NCBI RefSeq assembly: GCF_029105185.1
Contig: NZ_JAFMZK010000002.1
Coordinates: 62,001 to 126,000 of the forward strand
Reading direction: 5' to 3'
DNA length: 64,000 nucleotides
Source of the DNA: Aliiroseovarius sp. Z3
GTDB taxonomy: Bacteria > Pseudomonadota > Alphaproteobacteria > Rhodobacterales > Rhodobacteraceae
A model generated the notes under the pieces. It was not told where the DNA came from. It worked only from the letters and a program-made list of their open reading frames with translations, and ran no database searches. Position numbers and translations under genes: made by a program. This document shows, in pieces, positions 1 through 9,267 of the stretch (position 1 is the first letter of the stretch; every line of letters begins with the position of its first letter).

Positions 1-683
1 AGAACGGGCACGTTCCTTGCCTTGAGTTTCGCAACCGCCGGGCTTCGAAGATCATGGATGTCATGGCTGATGAAACTTGCGTTCACGCGGTCAAAATCAG
101 GGATGTCGCGAAGGTAACGGCGCGTGGCAGCGGGAAGAAGCGGATTGTCCTTTTCAAGGAATGCTTCGGTGGTCAGGCCAAGGGTGCGGTCGGAAACAAG
201 CGTGCCAAGCGTTGCGACCGAATGCGGATTGAACGACATGATAGCCACGTCGCCCTGGTAGCCCGACAGGGCTTTGGCCACCGCCTTTTCAAGCGGCCCG
301 GTGCGTGGCCCCATCGCGCCATCCTGATCCTTCATCTCGACCAGCAATGGCACACGGCCCGACACGATCTGAAGCACCTCTTCAAAGGTTGGAATGCCTT
401 CGTCACCATGCGCCAACGCAATCCCGCCCAGTTCGACCGACGTGCGTTGCTGGATTGGCCCTTTCTGATCGGTCAAACGTCGCAAGTCATAGTCGTGAAA
501 CACCATCGCCTGCGCATCTTTCGACAGCTGCAGATCAACTTCGATGCCATAACCTGCCTCCATGGCGGCATAAATGGCGGCGCGCGAGTTTTCAGGGCGA
601 CCCGCCGTCAGGTCGTGCAGCGCACGGTGGGCAATCGGGCGGGTCAGAAAACTTTCCGGCAAAGGAATCGGGGACCGTGTCAT
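1..683 (-). CDS. Glycerophosphodiester phosphodiesterase, C-terminus cut by window edge
   Basis: GDPD-family enzyme, expected to hydrolyse glycerophosphodiesters to glycerol 3-phosphate and an alcohol. The translation starts MTRSPIPLPESFLTRPIAHR. It carries the family pattern: the AHR catalytic histidine near residue 19, ENS soon after, then GIEVDLQ and VFHDYD, which supply the metal-binding Glu/Asp and the second histidine. No signal peptide is visible, so a cytoplasmic form is likely. The ATG overlaps the stop of the upstream ridA-like gene by 4 nt (ATGA), so the two are translationally coupled. About 227 residues are present of the usual 240-260. The stop codon lies left of position 1. Confidence 0.88.
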   Translation of the reverse strand, partial: MTRSPIPLPESFLTRPIAHRALHDLTAGRPENSRAAIYAAMEAGYGIEVDLQLSKDAQAMVFHDYDLRRLTDQKGPIQQRTSVELGGIALAHGDEGIPTFEEVLQIVSGRVPLLVEMKDQDGAMGPRTGPLEKAVAKALSGYQGDVAIMSFNPHSVATLGTLVSDRTLGLTTEAFLEKDNPLLPAATRRYLRDIPDFDRVNASFISHDIHDLRSPAVAKLKARNVPV

Positions 684-1141
684 TTGATCTGGAATATGCC
701 TTCGATTTCAACCGCAACGCCAAAAGGCAGGCTGGCTGCCGAGACGGCAGAACGCGCGTGCCGTCCGGCCTCTCCCAATGCTTCGACCATAAAATCCGAC
801 GCCCCGTTGATCACCTTCGGCTGATCGCCAAAAGCGTCGGTCGAGTTGACGAAGCCCACCAATTTGACCACCCGTTGAAGACGGTCCAGATCACCGTCAC
901 AGGCTGCTTTAACCTGCGCCAACAAAGCGATAGCGCAGCTGCGCGCTGCCAAGGCACCTTCTTCGGCGGTCATGGTCTGCCCCAGCTTGCCCGTCAAAAA
1001 CGCGCCATCTTTCATCGAGATCTGACCAGAGACATGTACCAGATCGCCAATTCTGACATAGGGTACATAGTTTGCAGCCGGCGCCGGTGCGTCGGGCAGT
1101 GTGACACCCAATTCTGCAAGTCGGGTTTCAAATTTGCTCAT
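680..1141 (-). CDS. RidA/YjgF/YER057c/UK114 family protein
   Basis: A 153-residue protein of the RidA superfamily. RidA proper hydrolyses reactive enamine/imine intermediates released by PLP enzymes; many relatives have unassigned substrates. Family features are VRIGDLVHVSGQIS in the first third, the Cys-containing middle (ARSCAIALLAQVKAA), and VVKLVGFVNSTDAF followed by a C-terminal VEIEGIFQI strand. The reading frame stays open upstream to 1267. I chose the ATG at 1141 because AAGGA lies 7-8 nt before it and the homologous region begins there. The gene runs into the GDPD gene with a 4-nt overlap. It is longer than the about 128-residue canonical RidA, as in the YjgF-like subgroup with an extended N-terminus. 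Confidence 0.86.
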   Translation of the reverse strand: MSKFETRLAELGVTLPDAPAPAANYVPYVRIGDLVHVSGQISMKDGAFLTGKLGQTMTAEEGALAARSCAIALLAQVKAACDGDLDRLQRVVKLVGFVNSTDAFGDQPKVINGASDFMVEALGEAGRHARSAVSAASLPFGVAVEIEGIFQIK

Positions 1142-1263
1142 TTTGCGTCCTTCTTGATTGGTCCTACGCATTGCGCGGGGCGGGTGCGGGGACGCTAGCT
1201 TGCCATCTGGTTGCTGAAAAGGGTGAAAGCGATCATAAGCTCGGGCCGATCGCTTTGAGCGCG

Positions 1264-2565
1264 TCATTTTTCCCGCAGGGCGGTGCGGAAGAATTCCGCA
1301 AAAGGCTGCAACAGATAGGATATCGGGCTGCGATCTGCCGTCTGGATGAATGCGGTGACCGGCATCCCCGGAAGCAGAACGATATCGTCCGGCAAGCGGG
1401 CGCGTTGCGTGCGATTCATGCCCATCTCGACCGCGTAAAAGCGTTGCCCGGTTTGTTCATCTGTCACGGCATCCGCTGATATATTGTCGATCCGCGCGAT
1501 CACATCCGGGTCATTCTTGCGGGCAAGGGCAGGGAAGGCCAACGTGACCTTTTGGCCGATAAACAACTGGTCAACATCCTGCGGGCTAATCCGCGCCTCG
1601 ACACGCAGTGCGTCGTCTTGGGGGATGATTGTCAGAATGGGTTGGCCGGGCTGGACCACGGATCGCGGTGTGTGGATCATCATCTGATGAACCAAACCGG
1701 AAACGGGTGCACGAAGGATCAGTTGCTCAAGCTCGAAGTCAATGGCGCGAAGGTTCTCGGTCAACTCGGTTGCTGTTGGCTGAACATCCCGCAGTTCCGC
1801 GATGACCTGTTCGCGGTTCTCAGCAGCGATCGACAGTTTTTGCAGATGAGTTTCAGTCAGTCGAACATCCGCCTCGGCTTTAGCGGCCGAGATTTCGGCC
1901 AAACGGCCCGCAAGCACAGCCTCTTCACGTTCAAGGGCGGCGACCCGCGGATATTGCGCCAAACCTTGCGTCAGCAATTCGCGTTGCCTTTGCAAATCAT
2001 CCCGCAGCAGCACGATCTGACGGGTCAAAGCCGCTGCCTGCGCATCCAGCCCGCTTCTTTGCTGGCTAATCTGCAAAGCGCGCTGATCCAACTGGGCCGA
2101 CCGTGATTGAACCAGCTCTCGGCGCGATAGAAAATAGCGTGTTTGCCCTTCTATGACCTCAGCAAGATCCGGGCGATCTTGTATCAACAGATGGAGCTTG
2201 GCCGGAAAGATAAGGTTTGCCGCACTGTCCCGTTCCGCTTCCAAACGTGCAATCCGGGCCAGAATCTCGGCCAGCTGACCCTCCAGCACCATGCGCCGTG
2301 ATCTGAGGCGCGTATCATCAAGGTTCAGAAGATCATCGCCTTCGTTTACCCGCGCGCCGTTGTTCACCTTGATCGATTTTACCACGCCGCCGTCCGGGTG
2401 GCGGACGATATGGTGTGCGCCATCCGGACGGATGATGCCATCGGCCACCACAGCCCCGGCAATTCGTGCTTTGACAGACCATGTGCCAAATCCGACGAGT
2501 AGAACGGTCAGTGCCAGGAAGCCGAACAGCGTAATACCGCGGGAAGACAGGTCAGGATTGGCCAT
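1264..2565 (-). CDS. Type I secretion membrane fusion (HlyD-family) adaptor
   Basis: Periplasmic adaptor of a type I secretion system, 433 residues. A single N-terminal transmembrane segment (about residues 10-30, ITLFGFLALTVLLVGFGTW) is followed by a biotinyl-lipoyl-like half (IIRPDGAHHIVRHPDGGVVK), a long coiled-coil hairpin rich in Glu, Gln, Arg and Leu, and a C-terminal beta-barrel with LRAPVSGLVHQMM. This is the PrtE/HlyD type that links the inner-membrane ABC protein to an outer-membrane TolC channel. The ATG at 2565 has AGGTGG upstream and overlaps the end of the ABC gene by 14 nt. A longer frame reaches 2667 but lies inside the ABC coding sequence. No TolC gene or RTX substrate gene is adjacent. 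Confidence 0.9.
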   Translation of the reverse strand: MANPDLSSRGITLFGFLALTVLLVGFGTWSVKARIAGAVVADGIIRPDGAHHIVRHPDGGVVKSIKVNNGARVNEGDDLLNLDDTRLRSRRMVLEGQLAEILARIARLEAERDSAANLIFPAKLHLLIQDRPDLAEVIEGQTRYFLSRRELVQSRSAQLDQRALQISQQRSGLDAQAAALTRQIVLLRDDLQRQRELLTQGLAQYPRVAALEREEAVLAGRLAEISAAKAEADVRLTETHLQKLSIAAENREQVIAELRDVQPTATELTENLRAIDFELEQLILRAPVSGLVHQMMIHTPRSVVQPGQPILTIIPQDDALRVEARISPQDVDQLFIGQKVTLAFPALARKNDPDVIARIDNISADAVTDEQTGQRFYAVEMGMNRTQRARLPDDIVLLPGMPVTAFIQTADRSPISYLLQPFAEFFRTALREK

Positions 2566-4300
2566 CGCCACCTCGCTCGACGCTGTGCAGTGGGTGTGGT
2601 TGATGCGCGCTTCGAACGGTCTTGCGAAGGATGTCTTCGCGCGGTCCAATGTCGGTGATGTGGCCACGATCCAGAACCATCAACTGGTCGCAATGCTGAA
2701 TGACCGATGGTCGGTGCGCCATGATCACGACCGCGCCGCCGCGCGCTTTTACCCCTTGTATGGCCGCACTCAGCGCGACCGAGCCATCATGGTCCAGATT
2801 GGAGTTCGGTTCGTCCAGCACCACCAATGGCGGTGCACCAAACAGCGCGCGTGCCAGGCAGATGCGCTGCATTTGGCCGCCGGACATTGGGCCGCCGCCC
2901 GGCGCGACAACTGTGTCATAGCCGTCTGGCAGAGACAGGATCACCTCATGCGCACCGGCAGCTAAGGCCGCATTCACGATATCTGTATCATCAGCATCGG
3001 TTTGAAATCCCGCGATGTTTTCGGCGATCGTGCCATCAAACAGCGCCACACGTTGTGGCAGATAGCCAATATGCCTGCCAAGAACCTCTGGCATGTAATG
3101 GTGGAGCGCCGCGCCGCCCAGCCTCACCACTCCAGCTGTCGGGGGCAGCGCACCTGTCATAACCTGAGCGAGTGTGGATTTTCCGGCACCTGACGGACCA
3201 ATCACCCCCAGCGCGGTGCCTGGCGACAGGGCAAAGGATATGTTCTGCAAGACCGCGAAGCTCTGGCCGGTGGGTATTACGGTAACGTTGCTGACTGTCA
3301 CATCGGCTTCGGGGGTGGGTAATGTTGTTCTTTTGACCTCGGGCGGAGCCTCGGACAGGCGTTGAGACAGAGAATGCCATGCTGCCTTTGCCTGTTGGAC
3401 GGTAGGCCAATGGCTAACAACAATGTCGACTGGTCCAAGCGCACGGGACAGCAGGATGGAACCGGCAATCATGGCCCCCGGCGACATTGCACCCTGCAAT
3501 GCCAGGTAAGCCCCCAGACCCAGCATTGCCGACTGAAGGAACTGTCGAAATGTCTTGCTCGTCACGGCAAACAGGCTTTGCCGGTCCGACATCCACAACC
3601 CAGTGCTCAACGCGGTGTTACGAAGCTGCTTCCATTGTTGCGTTGTCGTTTCTGCCAGGCCGAGCGCCTGAACCAACTGTCTTTCGGTCTGCAAGCGCCC
3701 TGCGACCTTGTCGGTGTGTGTGATCTGCGCCCTTAACGTCGCCATCGGGCCACGGGTGAGCCACTGGGCAAGTAACGCCACCGTCACCAAGGCAGCGCCG
3801 CCCGTCACCGCCAATATCCCCAACCATGGATGAAAAACCGTGATTGCGAGCAGAAAAACCGGCGTCCAGGGAAGGTCAAAAACGGCGGTCACAACCGGGC
3901 TGGAAAACAGTCGTCGTATGGCGTCAACATCGCGCACGGCACTTGCGGTGGTTGGGCGGTTCCGATGTATCTGATCCATGTTCAGATCCAGCAGAAAAAC
4001 ATGCTCATCCAAATCGGTCTGAAACCGGGCACCGACGCGGGCCAGCAACCGCCCGCGCGCATAATCGAGGCTACCCATCATAAGAAACAGGAACGCCATC
4101 AGCAGCGACAGCGTGACGAGAGTTGCCTCTGACCCGCTGGTCAGGACGCGATCATAGATCTGCAACATGTAGATCGGCGCGGTCAGCATCAGAAGATTCA
4201 CAAAAAAGGAAAAGATCGCAGCACTGATCAGTGTCCCCCGCATTCTGCCGCAAATTTTGCGCAGTTCCTCATGGCCGTAAGAGTGTTCATGGTGCCTCAT
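2552..4300 (-). CDS. Type I secretion system permease/ATPase (PrtD-like ABC transporter)
   Basis: A 582-residue fusion of an ABC exporter membrane domain and a nucleotide-binding domain, which drives one-step secretion of a protein substrate. The first half has hydrophobic helices (SAAIFSFFVNLLMLTAPIYM, then a second pair near residues 60-80, then others near 150-190). The ATPase half shows Walker A GPSGAGKST near residue 370, the signature MSGGQMQR, Walker B VVLDEPNSNLD near 493 and the switch histidine in MAHR. It lacks the N-terminal C39-like domain of HlyB, so it fits the PrtD/LapB-less subtype. The ATG at 4300 (MRHHEHSYGHEELR) was preferred over upstream ATGs, whose residues look non-coding. 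It is translationally coupled to the HlyD gene downstream. Confidence 0.9.
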   Translation of the reverse strand: MRHHEHSYGHEELRKICGRMRGTLISAAIFSFFVNLLMLTAPIYMLQIYDRVLTSGSEATLVTLSLLMAFLFLMMGSLDYARGRLLARVGARFQTDLDEHVFLLDLNMDQIHRNRPTTASAVRDVDAIRRLFSSPVVTAVFDLPWTPVFLLAITVFHPWLGILAVTGGAALVTVALLAQWLTRGPMATLRAQITHTDKVAGRLQTERQLVQALGLAETTTQQWKQLRNTALSTGLWMSDRQSLFAVTSKTFRQFLQSAMLGLGAYLALQGAMSPGAMIAGSILLSRALGPVDIVVSHWPTVQQAKAAWHSLSQRLSEAPPEVKRTTLPTPEADVTVSNVTVIPTGQSFAVLQNISFALSPGTALGVIGPSGAGKSTLAQVMTGALPPTAGVVRLGGAALHHYMPEVLGRHIGYLPQRVALFDGTIAENIAGFQTDADDTDIVNAALAAGAHEVILSLPDGYDTVVAPGGGPMSGGQMQRICLARALFGAPPLVVLDEPNSNLDHDGSVALSAAIQGVKARGGAVVIMAHRPSVIQHCDQLMVLDRGHITDIGPREDILRKTVRSAHQPHPLHSVERGGDGQS

Positions 4301-4495
4301 AACAATCGGACCTGAAAATGGCCGCCTGATGCGGCGCGCAGGCAGGGCGCGCTGGTGTTGGCGGGATTCGGCTTGTAAACTGTCGCCAAATAGACACATA
4401 AAAAGCTGCAAATCCCTTAACGGCTTTGCAATGAAACGCTTCGCACTATGTGTGACGCCAACACTTCAGATTGCTGCCAAAATAAAGATATCACT

Positions 4496-5239
4496 GTGAC
4501 CAAACCCATTTCGAAGACCTTACCGGCGATGGCTGGCCTGCTGCTTCTGGCGCTTGGGGCGTGTGCGAAGGCACCAGTCCCGTCGGGTTATGATGACCCA
4601 CATGAGGTTCAGAACCGTCGCACCCATGGGGCCAACATCAAGCTGGATCAGGTGTTCGTATCGCCAGCCTCGACCGCCTATGGCGAGGTTCTGCCGCGCG
4701 GTGTACGTGACACGATTGCGCTGTTTTCAGACAATGCCGGTCTGCCGGGCGTCGTGGTCAACAACATCCTGCAAGGCAATGTCGAGGACGCGGTTCACAA
4801 TACCGTTCGGTTCCTGTTCAACTCGACCTTCGGGCTTCTGGGTATGGTAGATGTTGCAACCGACATCGGTCTGGAAGAACGGGACAGTGATTTCGGCGAA
4901 ACACTTCACGTCTGGGGCGCACCGGAAGGCGATTATGTCGTGCTGCCGTTCTTCGGACCGTCAACCGAGCGTGACGGATTCGGCATCCTTGTCGATTTCG
5001 TTTTGAACCCATTGAGCTTGGCTTTGCCGACCGAAGTAAAACACCTTCCCAAAGCCACATGGGTTCTGTCAAAATTCGGTGATCGCTACACGTTCGGAGA
5101 TACGATTGAAGAGTTCTATAATAGTGAAGAGGGATATGAGCTGATGCGGCTCTATTATCTCGATTCGCGCCGATACGAGCTTGGGATCGAGGTCGAGGAC
5201 GATGAACTTGAGGATATTTATGATGCGTATGATGGGTAA
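4496..5239 (+). CDS. mlaA: MlaA (VacJ) family outer-membrane lipoprotein
   Basis: Lipoprotein of the Mla pathway, which removes mislocalised phospholipids from the outer leaflet of the outer membrane. From a GTG at 4496 the protein begins MTKPISKTLPAMAG, then a hydrophobic stretch and the lipobox LGAC (Cys at residue 23), a normal lipoprotein signal. An in-frame ATG at 4448 would add 16 residues with two cysteines before the signal, which is less plausible, though its use cannot be excluded. The body has the VacJ features: RDTIALFSDNAGLPG, LQGNVEDAVHNTVRFLFNST and VLPFFGPSTERDGFG. The end overlaps the start of mlaC. The permease and ATPase genes (mlaE, mlaF, mlaD) are not in the window. Confidence 0.9.
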   Translation: MTKPISKTLPAMAGLLLLALGACAKAPVPSGYDDPHEVQNRRTHGANIKLDQVFVSPASTAYGEVLPRGVRDTIALFSDNAGLPGVVVNNILQGNVEDAVHNTVRFLFNSTFGLLGMVDVATDIGLEERDSDFGETLHVWGAPEGDYVVLPFFGPSTERDGFGILVDFVLNPLSLALPTEVKHLPKATWVLSKFGDRYTFGDTIEEFYNSEEGYELMRLYYLDSRRYELGIEVEDDELEDIYDAYDG

Positions 5240-5837
5240 CGAAACCTCACTGACACGCCGCGCCGTTCTGGGCGGACTGGCCGGCTTGGGCGTCCTGGCG
5301 CTGCTGCCGGGTCGAGCCATGGCTGCAATCAGCGCCGCGAAGGCGGAAAGCCTGATTGGCCAGGTTGTCAGCGACATCAACGGAATCATCAATTCCGGGG
5401 CGTCTGAATCGACGATGATCAAGCGGTTTGAACGTGTCTTCACGAAATACGCTGCGGTGGACTACATCGCTCAGAGTGCTCTTGGTGTGGACGGTCGATC
5501 CGCCAGCGCATCGCAGAAACGCGAGTTTTCGAAAGCCTTTCAGGGGTATATCGCCCAGCGATACGGAAGCCGTTTCCGCGAGTTTCAGGGCGGTCGCATT
5601 GATGTTGTCGGCACATCCGAGAGCAAGAATGTCTATGAAGTGCTGACGCAGACAACGTTGAAAGGAAAGTCACCTTTTGACGTCATTTTCATCGTTGCGA
5701 AACGCGATGGCAAGTTCATTGACATGGTTGTTGAAGGCATCTCCATCGTTAAATCTGAACGCAAGGAAATCGGCGCAATGCTGGATCGCCGCGGCGGTGA
5801 TCTGAACAAGCTGATTGCGGACCTGAAGGCAGGCTGA
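5223..5837 (+). CDS. mlaC: MlaC-type phospholipid-binding periplasmic protein (Ttg2D/MlaC)
   Basis: A 204-residue soluble shuttle thought to carry phospholipid between MlaA and the inner-membrane MlaFED complex. The N-terminus has a twin-arginine-like motif (SLTRRAVLGG) followed by a hydrophobic core and cleavage after GRAMA. The mature part has family features: a helical start (AESLIGQVVSDINGII), FERVFTKYAAVDYIAQSALG, and strands such as YEVLTQTTLKGKSPFDVIF. Four in-frame ATGs lie at 5220, 5223, 5229 and 5232; AGGAT at 5211-5215 best suits 5223. It overlaps the mlaA stop and is followed by a strong terminator, so mlaA-mlaC is a two-gene operon. Confidence 0.9.
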   Translation: MRMMGNETSLTRRAVLGGLAGLGVLALLPGRAMAAISAAKAESLIGQVVSDINGIINSGASESTMIKRFERVFTKYAAVDYIAQSALGVDGRSASASQKREFSKAFQGYIAQRYGSRFREFQGGRIDVVGTSESKNVYEVLTQTTLKGKSPFDVIFIVAKRDGKFIDMVVEGISIVKSERKEIGAMLDRRGGDLNKLIADLKAG

Positions 5838-5864
5838 TCCGGCCGCCTAACCGTTCCGAATAGA

Positions 5865-5896
5865 AACGCCTTCGCATCGTCGCGAAGGCGTTTTTC
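5865..5896 (+). terminator. Intrinsic terminator after mlaAC
   Basis: A perfect 11-bp stem (AACGCCTTCGC at 5865-5875 with GCGAAGGCGTT at 5882-5892) closes a 6-nt loop and is followed directly by TTTCG. It lies 28 nt after the mlaC stop codon and fits a Rho-independent terminator on the plus strand. Confidence 0.85.
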
Positions 5897-5979
5897 GTTG
5901 CTGGCGCCCTTCGCCCGGCGGGTTGAAAAAGATTGCAATCGCAAGTATCTCGGGAAAGTCGCGTGAAGGGAGACATGCA

Positions 5980-6429
5980 ATGACCGGTGCAAACTGGCCC
6001 AAAGGAACGCAGAACGAGAGCTTTGGCTTCCTGTCGCAGGTGTTGGCACGTCGCGTGGATGAAGCCATGAAAAAGCAACTGGCTGATCGAAACCTGGACT
6101 TCCGGTTCTTCATGACCCTGATGCAGCTGCTTGCCGAGGACGGTCAAAGCCAGCGTGAACTGGGGTCCAGGCTGTCTTTGCGGGAATATCAGGTGAGCCG
6201 AAATCTGGACGCTATGGCTGCAGATGGACTGATCGAACGGCAGACCGACCCGTCCAGCCGACGCACGACGCTGGTGTTTCTGACGGCGAAAGGTCGCGAA
6301 CTGGCTCAAACGCTGCCGCCGTTGATCCACCAGTTGAATGATGGCTTTCTTAGTGCTTTGTCGCAGGATGAGCGGGTCGTGCTGATCGATATGCTGCAAC
6401 GGATACTGTCCGTGACGGACCAAGCCTGA
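5980..6429 (+). CDS. MarR-family transcriptional regulator
   Basis: A 149-residue winged-helix regulator. The core is recognisable: LDFRFFMTLMQLLAEDG, then the helix-turn-helix SQRELGSRLSLREYQVSRNL, then the wing (DGLIERQTDPSSRRTTLVFL) and the LTAKGRELA helix. An earlier ATG at 5923 is in frame, but 5980 has GGGAGA at a proper distance and begins where MarR similarity is credible. It stands alone after the mlaC terminator and converges on the PBP1A gene. The ligand and targets cannot be told from sequence; no divergent partner gene suggests them. Confidence 0.85.
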   Translation: MTGANWPKGTQNESFGFLSQVLARRVDEAMKKQLADRNLDFRFFMTLMQLLAEDGQSQRELGSRLSLREYQVSRNLDAMAADGLIERQTDPSSRRTTLVFLTAKGRELAQTLPPLIHQLNDGFLSALSQDERVVLIDMLQRILSVTDQA

Positions 6430-6445
6430 AGGTTCCGCCAAGACC

Positions 6446-8644
6446 TTAGTTCTTGCCGAAAATGGACCGAAGCACACCAATCAACGCATCTTCGACCGCT
6501 TGGCCGACATTTTGCCCGCCTTGTGGCCGATTCCCCTGACCCTGAATGACGCGGCCATCTGACGTAATGACCTGCCCATTGAACTGCGGGGCGCTGCCCG
6601 GTCGGATCATCGGAAGTGGTGTGGGAACAAGCTCTGACTGGATGCGCACCATGGCTTCGCGCCACATCTCGGCGGGAAGGCCGCCACCGGTGACACCCTT
6701 CAGGGGTGTGTTGTCGTCATAGCCCATCCAGACACCCATCACATATTCAGCGGTGAACCCGATGAACCACGCATCGCGCGCCGAGTTTGTGGTGCCGGTC
6801 TTGCCTGCGATTTCAAGCCCATCAATTTTGGCACGACTGCCGGTGCCCGCTTCGATGACGCGGCTCATCATATAGACAAGCTGTTGGGCCGCTTGCTGTG
6901 AGATCACGCGCTCGCCGATTCCACCCGTTTGCGTCATCAGGGGATCGCTTTCACCAACAAGGCTCAGTTCTGTCAAACCATAGGGGATCACCGCCGACCC
7001 GCCGTTCAGGATGCCGGCAAAGGCCCCGGTGGTTTCCAGCAACGTGCTTTCCGACGCGCCCAATGCCAATGCAGGGCCCGCCGCAAGATCGCTTTCAATG
7101 CCGAACATGGAAGCAACGCTGCGCACCGCCTCAAGCCCCACATCTTCGGCGACTTTCACCGCCGGGATGTTCAGCGATCGGGCCAGAGCCTCGGTCAGGC
7201 TGACGGTGCCGTAATGTTTGCGGGTATAGTTCTTCGGGCACCACTCGCCCGAGCCTGCGATGTTCACGCAATAGGGTTCATCGACGATGAAGTCGTCCCA
7301 GCGATAGCCCATATCCAGCGCGGCGGCATAGACAAAGGGTTTGAAGGCGGATCCGGTTTGCCGTTTCGCCTGCGTGGCCCGGTTGAACGCACCCGTTACC
7401 TTGGTTTCGCGCCCGCCAACCATGCCACGCACCGCACCGTCCGAGCTCATGACCACAATTGCGGCTTCGGCTTTGGACCCGTCTGAGACCTTGGTGGCGA
7501 AGATTTCTGCCATGGCCTCTTCTGCGGCGGTCTGAATGCGTGGGTCCAGCGTGGTTTTGATGATCACGTCTTCGGTCGTCTTACGCGTCAGGAAGGCGGG
7601 CAGGTCGCCCATGATCCAGTCGGCAAAGTATCCACCCGCCTGGGCCTTGGCGGCGTTGGACAATGTCGCGGGATTAGATTGGTATTTTGCTGTTTCTGCG
7701 TCGCTCAGATAGCCCTGCTCGTTCATCAGGCGCAGCACTGTTGCCGCTCGATCTTGTGATCGTTCCAGGTTGGCGGTGGGGGCATAGACCGACGGTTTCG
7801 GCAACATGCCAGCCAGCATCGCTGCCTGAGCGGGGTTCAGATCCGATGCCGGGATCGCAAAGTATCGCTGCGCAGCAGCATCAAATCCGTGTGAACCGGC
7901 GCCAAGATAGGCACGGTTCAGATAGATGGTCAGAATTTCATCTTTCGAGAACTTGGTCTCAAGCGCCAGGGCATAGACCGCTTCCTTGATTTTCCGGCGC
8001 AGCGAGCCTTGGCGGCAATCTGCCTCGTAAGCGGCTTCGTTCTTCCACTGATCCGGATCGAACGGAACGCCCAAACACAGCAGTTTCGCCACCTGTTGGG
8101 TCAGGGTCGACCCGCCGTGACCGGACAAGGGACCACGCCCTTCGCTCAGGTTGATACGGATGGCGCTGGCGATGCCGCGCGGGCTCAGGCCCAAGTGGCC
8201 GTAAAAGCGTTTGTCTTCACTGGCAACCACCGCATCGCGAAGATAGGGGCTGACGGTTTCGGTGGTGATGGTGCGACCACGTTGATCGCCGCGCCACGCG
8301 TAGACGGCGCTGTAACGGTCCAGAATTGTGACCGATCCCTTTGCCCGACCATCCAAAAGGGCATTCAGATCCGGGATGGTCGAAGCGAAGTAAAACACCG
8401 CAGCCGCAACAATCAGCGTGACAACTGCCGCGCTTTTCCAAGTCAGCCGCCAGATAAGCCGAACAACCCAACCGATCAGGAACATAGGCCAGCCAAGAAT
8501 GCCCTTGGGCCGGTTGGTTCGCGCAGTGCGTTTGGTCGCGGGTTTGCGGGATTTGCGCCGCGCCGGCTTCTTGGCCGCGGGCTTTGTTTTCGAATACCGC
8601 TTGTCTGCCACCAGTTTGGGGCGCTTTGGTCCGGTTGGGCTCAT
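6446..8644 (-). CDS. mrcA: Penicillin-binding protein 1A (bifunctional transglycosylase/transpeptidase)
   Basis: A 732-residue class A penicillin-binding protein that polymerises lipid II and cross-links peptidoglycan. Order: a very basic cytoplasmic tail (PAAKKPARRKSRKPATKR), one transmembrane helix (about residues 80-105), a GT51 domain with VVASEDKRFYGH near residue 144 and GGSTLTQQVAKLL, then a transpeptidase domain with the SxxK serine in TGSAFKPF (about 432), SLN in RSLNIPAVK and KTGTTN (about 616). The C-terminus is Gln/Gly rich. I chose the ATG at 8644 (MSPTGPKRPK) over an upstream ATG at 8776, because the added region does not look coding. The mrcA symbol is by function; the paralogue type in this clade is usually called PBP1A. 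Confidence 0.9.
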   Translation of the reverse strand: MSPTGPKRPKLVADKRYSKTKPAAKKPARRKSRKPATKRTARTNRPKGILGWPMFLIGWVVRLIWRLTWKSAAVVTLIVAAAVFYFASTIPDLNALLDGRAKGSVTILDRYSAVYAWRGDQRGRTITTETVSPYLRDAVVASEDKRFYGHLGLSPRGIASAIRINLSEGRGPLSGHGGSTLTQQVAKLLCLGVPFDPDQWKNEAAYEADCRQGSLRRKIKEAVYALALETKFSKDEILTIYLNRAYLGAGSHGFDAAAQRYFAIPASDLNPAQAAMLAGMLPKPSVYAPTANLERSQDRAATVLRLMNEQGYLSDAETAKYQSNPATLSNAAKAQAGGYFADWIMGDLPAFLTRKTTEDVIIKTTLDPRIQTAAEEAMAEIFATKVSDGSKAEAAIVVMSSDGAVRGMVGGRETKVTGAFNRATQAKRQTGSAFKPFVYAAALDMGYRWDDFIVDEPYCVNIAGSGEWCPKNYTRKHYGTVSLTEALARSLNIPAVKVAEDVGLEAVRSVASMFGIESDLAAGPALALGASESTLLETTGAFAGILNGGSAVIPYGLTELSLVGESDPLMTQTGGIGERVISQQAAQQLVYMMSRVIEAGTGSRAKIDGLEIAGKTGTTNSARDAWFIGFTAEYVMGVWMGYDDNTPLKGVTGGGLPAEMWREAMVRIQSELVPTPLPMIRPGSAPQFNGQVITSDGRVIQGQGNRPQGGQNVGQAVEDALIGVLRSIFGKN

Positions 8645-8751
8645 GATACTGGTTCCGCGTCTGCTCGGTCGATCCAACTTAACGAATCGTTTTCCTAGAG
8701 TGTAGCCGGTTCCTCCGGCGCCTGCGACTTTTCGCAATGTCCAAAATTTAG

Positions 8752-8765
8752 GCACATCATTGTGC
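8752..8765. promoter_or_regulatory. Candidate NtrC-like palindrome upstream of glnK
   Basis: GCAC at 8752-8755 and GTGC at 8762-8765 form an inverted repeat around a 6-nt spacer, 150 nt upstream of the glnK start. It resembles the two halves of enterobacterial NtrC sites, but that spacing is 7 nt and I see no clear -24/-12 promoter here. The identification is weak. Confidence 0.25.
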
Positions 8766-8851
8766 AAGTGCAGCAATTTTTGCGCAACCGCTGTTTTGAA
8801 GGTCGGCGGAGCTCTGCCACACCTGTCCTTCCGGTGCTGTTCCTTCTTTGA

Positions 8852-9250
<399 letters not shown>

Positions 9251-9267
9251 GCGTGAAAGGACAGATG

